Assembly: GCA_019235415.1 (NCBI GenBank)
Contig: JAFAKN010000309.1
Span: 1-64,000, forward strand
Length of the DNA stretch: 64,000 nucleotides
Direction: 5' to 3'
Source: Alphaproteobacteria bacterium
GTDB taxonomy: Bacteria; Pseudomonadota; Alphaproteobacteria; Reyranellales; Reyranellaceae
Below the pieces are notes generated by a model, which was given only the letters and a program-made list of their open reading frames with translations, was not told the DNA's origin and did no database searches. The translations under genes were made by a program, and so were the position numbers. Positions 58,866 through 64,000 of the stretch are shown one piece after another (positions within the stretch are counted from its first letter, which is position 1; each line of letters opens with the position of its first letter).

Positions 58866-60275
58866 ATGACGCCCGGCGCGCGGGTCGCCGCCACCATAGA
58901 GCTTCTCGACGACATCGTCAGCCATGCCGACCGGCCGGCCGACGCGGTCTCCAACGCCTTCTTCCGCGCCCGCCGCTTCATCGGCGGCGGCGACCGGCGC
59001 TTTGTGTCGGAGCGCGTGTGGCGCATCCTGCGGCGCTGGGGACAGTTGTGGTGGTGGCTGGAGCGCGTGCGGCATCCCGCCATGGCACAGGGAGTCTCGG
59101 GGCGCGCCATCGTCGCGGCGAACCTGCTGCTGATCGAGGGCCTGTCGCTCGAGAGCGTGCAGGCGAGCTTCGACGGCGGCCGCTATCGCCCGGCGCCGCT
59201 CGAGGAGGCCGAGCTGCGCGCGCTGCGCCAGATGGAAGGCCATTCGCTCAGCCATCCCGAGCAGCCCGACTGGGTGCGCCTCAACGTCCAGGAATGGCTG
59301 GTGCCGCATCTCAAGGAGGCCTACGGCGAGGCTTGGGGGCGCGAGATCGCCGCCCTCGATGCGCCGCCGCCGGTCGATCTGCGCGTCAACCGCCTGAAGG
59401 CGACGCTGGACGAGGCACGCACCGCACTGAAGCGCGAGGGCGTCGAGACCGAGCCGATGCGCTTTGCCGCCGACGGCCTGCGCCTGAAGCGGCGGCTGTC
59501 GATCGTGGCGGGCGAGGCGTTCCACAACGGGCTTGTAGAGATCCAGGACGAGGGCTCGCAGCTGGTCGCGGCGCTGGTCGACGCCCGGCCCGGCATGCAG
59601 GTCGCCGACTACTGCGCCGGCGCCGGCGGCAAGACGCTGGCGATCGCCGCCGGCATGAACAACAAGGGCCGCGTCGTGGCCCTCGACGTGCTCGAGACGC
59701 GGCTCGACCGCTCGGCGCAGCGCTTGCGCCGCGCCGGCGCGCACAACGTCGAACGCCGCGCGCTGTCGGCCGACAACCGCAAATGGCTGAAGCGCCAGGC
59801 CGGCAACTTCGACCGCGTGCTGGTCGATGCGCCCTGTACCGGCACCGGCACATGGCGACGCAATCCCGACGGCCGCTGGACGCTGCGGCCGGAGGATCTC
59901 GAAGAGTTGGTTCCCAAGCAGGCCGCCATCCTGGATGCCGCGGCGCGGCTGGTGAAGCCGGGCGGTGCGCTGGTCTATGCGACCTGCTCGGTGCTGCCGG
60001 CGGAGAACGAGCGGCAGGTCGAGGCGTTCATCGCGCAACATCCCGACTTCGAGGTCTCGCCGGTGAAGGATGCGCTGCCGCAAGCGCCGGCGGAAATCGC
60101 CAGCGGGCCGTACTTGCGTCTCTCGCCGCTGCGGCACGGCACCGACGGCTTCTTCGCGGCGCGGCTCAGCCGGCGCGCCCAACCTGTAGCCGTCGCGCAT
60201 GAAATGGGGGACGGGACGGAGGAGGAGCTCAGGGACGAGACGGGCAGCGAAGGGGAGGAGGAGCAGGCGGCATGA
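58866..60275 (+). CDS. RsmB/NOP2 (NSUN) family RNA m5C methyltransferase
   Basis: GMQVADYCAGAGGKTLAIAAGMNNKGRVVALD ... FDRVLVDAPCTGTGTWRRNPDGRW ... LVYATCSVLPAENERQVEAF. Confidence 0.94.
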   Translation: MTPGARVAATIELLDDIVSHADRPADAVSNAFFRARRFIGGGDRRFVSERVWRILRRWGQLWWWLERVRHPAMAQGVSGRAIVAANLLLIEGLSLESVQASFDGGRYRPAPLEEAELRALRQMEGHSLSHPEQPDWVRLNVQEWLVPHLKEAYGEAWGREIAALDAPPPVDLRVNRLKATLDEARTALKREGVETEPMRFAADGLRLKRRLSIVAGEAFHNGLVEIQDEGSQLVAALVDARPGMQVADYCAGAGGKTLAIAAGMNNKGRVVALDVLETRLDRSAQRLRRAGAHNVERRALSADNRKWLKRQAGNFDRVLVDAPCTGTGTWRRNPDGRWTLRPEDLEELVPKQAAILDAAARLVKPGGALVYATCSVLPAENERQVEAFIAQHPDFEVSPVKDALPQAPAEIASGPYLRLSPLRHGTDGFFAARLSRRAQPVAVAHEMGDGTEEELRDETGSEGEEEQAA

Positions 60276-60838
60276 TCCGCATCCGCCGCGCCCGCCGCGA
60301 GGACGCCGCCGCGATCGGCCGCGTCCATGTCGAGACCTGGCAGGCGACCTATGCCGGCTTGCTGCCCGACGCCATGCTGGCGTCGATGTCGGACGTGCGA
60401 CAGTCGGCGTGGTGGTCACGGCTGCTTTCCGATTCGCGCGAGGTGCGCGGCGTGTTCGTGGCCGACGACGAGGAGATGGGCGTCGTGGGCTTCGGTAGCT
60501 GCGGCCCGGTGCGCGATCCGCCGGAGGGGCTCGACGGCACCGAGACGCGGGTGGGCGAGGTCTACACGCTCTACGTCGAGCCCGATTTCCAGAACCAGGG
60601 GCTCGGCCGCCGCCTGCTCGATGCCTTGTTCCGCCAGCTCAAGGCGGATGGCTGCGACTGCGTCGTGCTGTGGATGCTGGCCGACAATCCCACGCGCTTC
60701 TTCTATGAAGGCATGGGCGGCGAGCGCGTCGGCCATCGCGTCGACACGCTCGCGGGCAGGGACGTCGAGGAGGTTGCCTATGCCTGGCGCGACCTCGACA
60801 TGCCGCTGGTGCGCCGCAAGCTCGCGACCGAGGAGTAG
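60272..60838 (+). CDS. GNAT family N-acetyltransferase
   Basis: MIRIRRARREDAAAIGRVHVETWQATYAGLLPDAMLASM...LYVEPDFQNQGLGRRLLDALFRQL. Confidence 0.93.
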   Translation: MIRIRRARREDAAAIGRVHVETWQATYAGLLPDAMLASMSDVRQSAWWSRLLSDSREVRGVFVADDEEMGVVGFGSCGPVRDPPEGLDGTETRVGEVYTLYVEPDFQNQGLGRRLLDALFRQLKADGCDCVVLWMLADNPTRFFYEGMGGERVGHRVDTLAGRDVEEVAYAWRDLDMPLVRRKLATEE

Positions 60839-60847
60839 GGCGGCGGA

Positions 60848-60874
60848 GTTGGCGCAGTTGGCGCAGTTAGCGCA
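60848..60874. repeat. 9-bp tandem repeat, 3 copies (gttggcgca gttggcgca gttagcgca)
   Basis: Read directly in the intergenic region. Confidence 0.8.
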
Positions 60875-60926
60875 AGTGAAGCGCCAATCGACTGGTGAGT
60901 TTTTGGGCTCCATAGGGCGAAAAAAG

Positions 60927-61068
60927 CGTCTTCTCCTCCCTGCGCGCAGCGCGGGGAGGTGTCGGCGTCTTACGCCGACGGAGGGGTCATGGTTCATGAG
61001 GCATGACCCCTCCGGCCCTGCGGGCCACCTCCCCATCGCGGGTTCCGCGATGGGGAGGAAAAGACGGC
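60927..61068. repeat. Modular multi-hairpin intergenic repeat family C copy
   Basis: cttctcctccctgcgcgcagcgcggggaggtgtcggcgtcttacgccgacggaggggtca...tgacccctccggccctgcgggccacctccccatcgcgggttccgcgatggggagg. Confidence 0.85.
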
Positions 61069-61140
61069 GTGTCGACATAAGTGGAATATAGCATAACTGA
61101 ACTAAAGGTCAAGTACGGCATGGCGTCTTCCTGGCCGGGC

Positions 61141-61172
61141 GAGTTTCTGCCGATCATGCTCGGCAGAAACTC
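61141..61172. repeat. Perfect 13-bp inverted repeat with 6-nt loop
   Basis: gagtttctgccga tcatgc tcggcagaaactc. Confidence 0.85.
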
Positions 61173-61357
61173 GGGCTCGCTGGCCGTGGGTTTCCCCACC
61201 GACCGACAGACCGGCTGCAGGTACTTTTTGGGCTCCGGGAGCGGGGATCGTTTTTTCTCCTAAAAGTGAAATGATTCCTTAACATTGCGCGCAATGGTTG
61301 TAGCCGAGACCATTTCGGCGTACTGTATCGGTGAGCAACGTCCACAGGAGGAAACCG

Positions 61358-63334
61358 ATGCCGATCGAGCTCAAGGTACATCCGGGCGTAGACAGCGCAT
61401 TCCTGGCCTGGCGGGCCCCCTACATCGAAGGTTGTCGCGGCTTTGCGCTCACCCGGCGCATCAAACGGTTGCTGGGCAGCGCGCCGAGCCCGACGGCCCA
61501 GCCGGACGGCGAGGGCTTCGCCATCGAGATCGTGGCGAGCTGGGTTGGCTTCGCCAACCAGGAGCCGGCGCCGCCGGCCGGCACGCGCAAGCCGACCACC
61601 GAATGGCCGATCCAGAAGTACCTGTGGTCGGACTTCCAGGTGAACGCCGGCGACCAGGTCGCCTATCGCGTCACGGCGGTGATGGGGACGGAAGCCGACC
61701 TCCATCCCGACGACGCCAACCCCGAGCACGTCTCCGATTGGAGTCCCGTGTGCACGATCGGCGCCGAGACGACCGGCGGCATCTCCTGCTATTTCAACCG
61801 CGGCGTCGTTGCCAGCCAATGGCTGTCCCGCGCGCTGCCCGACGTCAGCCCCAGCACCGAGCTCAAGAAGATCATCGGCACGCCCGGCGACAAGGTGCGC
61901 AACTTCCTGGCGGGCCCGATCCGCGACAAGCTCGTGTCCCTCCTTACCGACACCTGCAAGACGGGCGGCCATATCTTCGCGGCCCTGTTCGAGCTCAACG
62001 ACCCCGAGCTCATCCCCCTGATCCAGGCGTTCGGCAAGCGCGCGCACGTCGTGCTGGGCAACGGCAGCGTCAAGCACAAGGGCGACGACGAGAATTCCGA
62101 CGCCCGCGCCGAGCTGCGCCGCATGTGCGACGTGCACGATCGCATGACGGCGCCGCGCGCGCTCGCCCACAACAAGTTCCTGGTGATCGCCGATGCGCAC
62201 CAGACGCCGCAGTCGGTGTGGACCGGCAGCACCAACTGGACCGAAACCGGCCTCTGCACCCAGGCCAACAATGCGCTGCTGGTGCGCAACCCCGCACTTG
62301 CCCAGACCTACCTCGACCAGTGGAACACGCTGGTCGAGTGCGGCGACGGCTCGCCTGCGACCCTGATCGAGGCCAACGGCACGCCGCACACCGTGCGCCA
62401 GCTGCCCGGCGTGACCCTGTGGTTCACGCCGATGCACGCCCAGGCCGATCTCGAGCAGGCGCGCGAGCTGATCTACGCCGCCAAGGAAGGCGTGCTGTTC
62501 CTGATGTTCAATCCGGGGCCGGCGCACACCCTGTACAACGCCATCTCCGATCTCGCGGTGCCGGGAACGCAGCACTACGACCCCGACCTCTACATCCAGG
62601 GCGTGCTCAACCAGGATCCCGGCACCTCCAAGAACCCCGTCACGCTGTTCCATCGCGGCAGCAAGGTGGACGCCAACGAGGACGTCGTGCTGCCGGCGGC
62701 GATCGGTGGGCCGTTCGCCTTCTGGCGCAAGGAGCTGCTGAAGCTGCCGGCGACCCACGCCATGGTGCACAGCAAGGTGGTGGTGATCGACCCCTACGGC
62801 GACCATCCGGTGGTCATGACCGGCTCGCACAACATGGGCCCCAAGGCGAGCGGCACCAACGACGAGAACCTTCTAATCATCGAGGGCGACGGCGAGCTGG
62901 CCAGCCAATACGCCGGCCAGATCATGCAGATCTACAGCCAGTATCGCTGGCGGCAATCGGTCCAGGGCGCCAAGGGCCATGCGCCGTGGAGCGGCCTGGC
63001 CGACAACGACGGCTGGCAGATCGGCGGGCCGGGCGAGAGCGCCGACGAAAACAAGCGGCGCACGAACGAGCTCGACTTCTGGTTCGGCGATCCGATCGCG
63101 GTAGCCGGCGTGCATGCGCCAGTGCATCCCGACGACGCGCACGCTGACGACGTGCATGCGGATGCGGGGCATTCCGACGACGGCGCCGAAGAGGAGCCTG
63201 CGGCGCGCGGCCGCCGCAACAACGGGCATACCACGCGCGTCACACACGTCCCGCCGAAGCATCGCCCGTCGACGCACACCGGCGGACATGCCGCCGGTCA
63301 CGCGAGCGGCCATCGCCGTACGGGGCATCGGTAA
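61358..63334 (+). CDS. Phospholipase D-like domain protein with His-rich C-terminal tail
   Basis: Two HKD-type regions: AHNKFLVIADAHQTPQSVWTGSTNWTETGLCTQANN and VHSKVVVIDPYGDHPVVMTGSHNMGPKASGTNDEN; tail HPDDAHADDVHADAGHSDD...HTGGHAAGHASGHRRTGHR. Confidence 0.88.
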   Translation: MPIELKVHPGVDSAFLAWRAPYIEGCRGFALTRRIKRLLGSAPSPTAQPDGEGFAIEIVASWVGFANQEPAPPAGTRKPTTEWPIQKYLWSDFQVNAGDQVAYRVTAVMGTEADLHPDDANPEHVSDWSPVCTIGAETTGGISCYFNRGVVASQWLSRALPDVSPSTELKKIIGTPGDKVRNFLAGPIRDKLVSLLTDTCKTGGHIFAALFELNDPELIPLIQAFGKRAHVVLGNGSVKHKGDDENSDARAELRRMCDVHDRMTAPRALAHNKFLVIADAHQTPQSVWTGSTNWTETGLCTQANNALLVRNPALAQTYLDQWNTLVECGDGSPATLIEANGTPHTVRQLPGVTLWFTPMHAQADLEQARELIYAAKEGVLFLMFNPGPAHTLYNAISDLAVPGTQHYDPDLYIQGVLNQDPGTSKNPVTLFHRGSKVDANEDVVLPAAIGGPFAFWRKELLKLPATHAMVHSKVVVIDPYGDHPVVMTGSHNMGPKASGTNDENLLIIEGDGELASQYAGQIMQIYSQYRWRQSVQGAKGHAPWSGLADNDGWQIGGPGESADENKRRTNELDFWFGDPIAVAGVHAPVHPDDAHADDVHADAGHSDDGAEEEPAARGRRNNGHTTRVTHVPPKHRPSTHTGGHAAGHASGHRRTGHR

Positions 63335-63342
63335 AGCTCATT

Positions 63343-63422
63343 GCTGGGAGCGCGCCACTCCAGTGGCGCTCTTCACCTTTGCAACGAAGTATGATGCGCC
63401 ACTGGAGTGGCGCGCCCCCAGC
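63343..63422. repeat. Palindromic intergenic repeat family B copy
   Basis: gctgggagcgcgccactccagtggcgc ... gcgccactggagtggcgcgcccccagc. Confidence 0.85.
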
Positions 63423-63424
63423 GT

Positions 63425-64000
63425 TCAGGCCTTGACGGTCGAGGCGCGGTAGATCTTGTCGATGCTCTCGGCCAGCGCCGTGTCGAACGCTGCGTCGGTC
63501 ATGCCGTCGGTCAGGCCTTCGGCCAGCGCCCGCGAGAAGCTCGCGATCAGGTCATGGTTGGCAGCCAGGCGCCGGTTGGCATCGTCGCGCGTATAGCCGC
63601 CCGACAGGGCGACGACGCGCACGACGCCGGCGTGCTTGATCAGCGGCATGTAGAAGTCGGGCGTTTCGGGCAGGGTGAGCTTTATCATCACTCGCTGGCC
63701 CCTCGGCATGGCATCGAGGCCGGCCAGCAGGGCATCGCGTAGCAACGCCTCGCAGCCGGCCTTATCGGGGCTCTTGATCGAGATCTCGGGCTCGAGGATG
63801 GGCACGAGACCGTGGGCGGCGATCTGCGCCCCGAACTCGAACTGCTGTCGGGCGATGGCGGCGATGCCGGTCTTCGACGCATGACTGATCACCGAGCGCA
63901 TCTTGGTGCCGAAGATGCCGAGGCCGACGGCGTGCTTCAGCAGCGTGTCGAGGCCGGGCATCGGCTTCATCATCTGAACGCCGTCTTTTTCGGCATCGAG
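63425..64000 (-). CDS. Class I fructose-bisphosphate aldolase (5' end truncated by window)
   Basis: ...FGTKMRSVISHASKTGIAAIARQQFEFGAQIAAHGLVPILEPEISIKSPDKAGCEALLRDALLAGLD...KLTLPETPDFYMPLIKHAGVVRVVALSGGYTRDDANRRLA; frame stays open to the window end. Confidence 0.88.
   Translation of the reverse strand, partial: LDAEKDGVQMMKPMPGLDTLLKHAVGLGIFGTKMRSVISHASKTGIAAIARQQFEFGAQIAAHGLVPILEPEISIKSPDKAGCEALLRDALLAGLDAMPRGQRVMIKLTLPETPDFYMPLIKHAGVVRVVALSGGYTRDDANRRLAANHDLIASFSRALAEGLTDGMTDAAFDTALAESIDKIYRASTVKA

Noticed and set aside
58836-60419. N-terminal half of the 907-aa minus-strand ORF
   Set aside because: Antisense to the NSUN-type methyltransferase; only the part from 58835 downward reads as a real (SGNH-like) protein.
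61081-61263. 60-aa ORF upstream of the PLD gene
   Set aside because: No RBS, spans the perfect inverted repeat, both strands open by chance; no protein-like features.

Overview
GC-rich chromosomal window, by gene content most likely from an alphaproteobacterium (inference). It is densely coding. No rRNA, tRNA, CRISPR array, transposase or phage genes were recognised. Both edges cut genes: an oligopeptide-type solute-binding protein at the left and a class I fructose-bisphosphate aldolase at the right. Main blocks: (1) a MalT/SARP-like regulator followed by a 1613-aa repeat protein with a C-terminal VWD-like domain; (2) catabolic-type genes (LLM oxidoreductases, acyl-CoA ligase, MR/MLE enolase, orphan solute-binding proteins); (3) a PadR (YqjI-like)/O-methyltransferase/hydrolase operon with a palindromic operator candidate; (4) dimeric icd next to monomeric idh; (5) psd-pssA-CDP-alcohol phosphatidyltransferase; (6) a general stress response (GSR) locus with NepR, two EcfG-like sigma factors, PhyR, a HisKA_2 kinase and a hybrid kinase, surrounded by CsbD, DUF1328, small membrane ORFs and a pair of paralogous uncharacterised exported proteins; (7) egtB-egtD with a divergent ATP-grasp-like gene; (8) housekeeping genes (ppx-like, rlmE, guaB, NSUN/RsmB-type methyltransferase). 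I found three perfect matches to the EcfG promoter consensus GGAAC-N16/17-CGTT, upstream of phyR, the DUF1328 gene and a Rieske/FAD oxidoreductase gene. Intergenic regions carry at least three families of structured palindromic repeats, one of them modular with covarying hairpin arms. Best second-look candidates: the GSR island with its paralogous exported family, the covarying modular repeats, the YqjI-like PadR operon, the ATP-grasp/Egt neighbourhood and the giant VWD protein.
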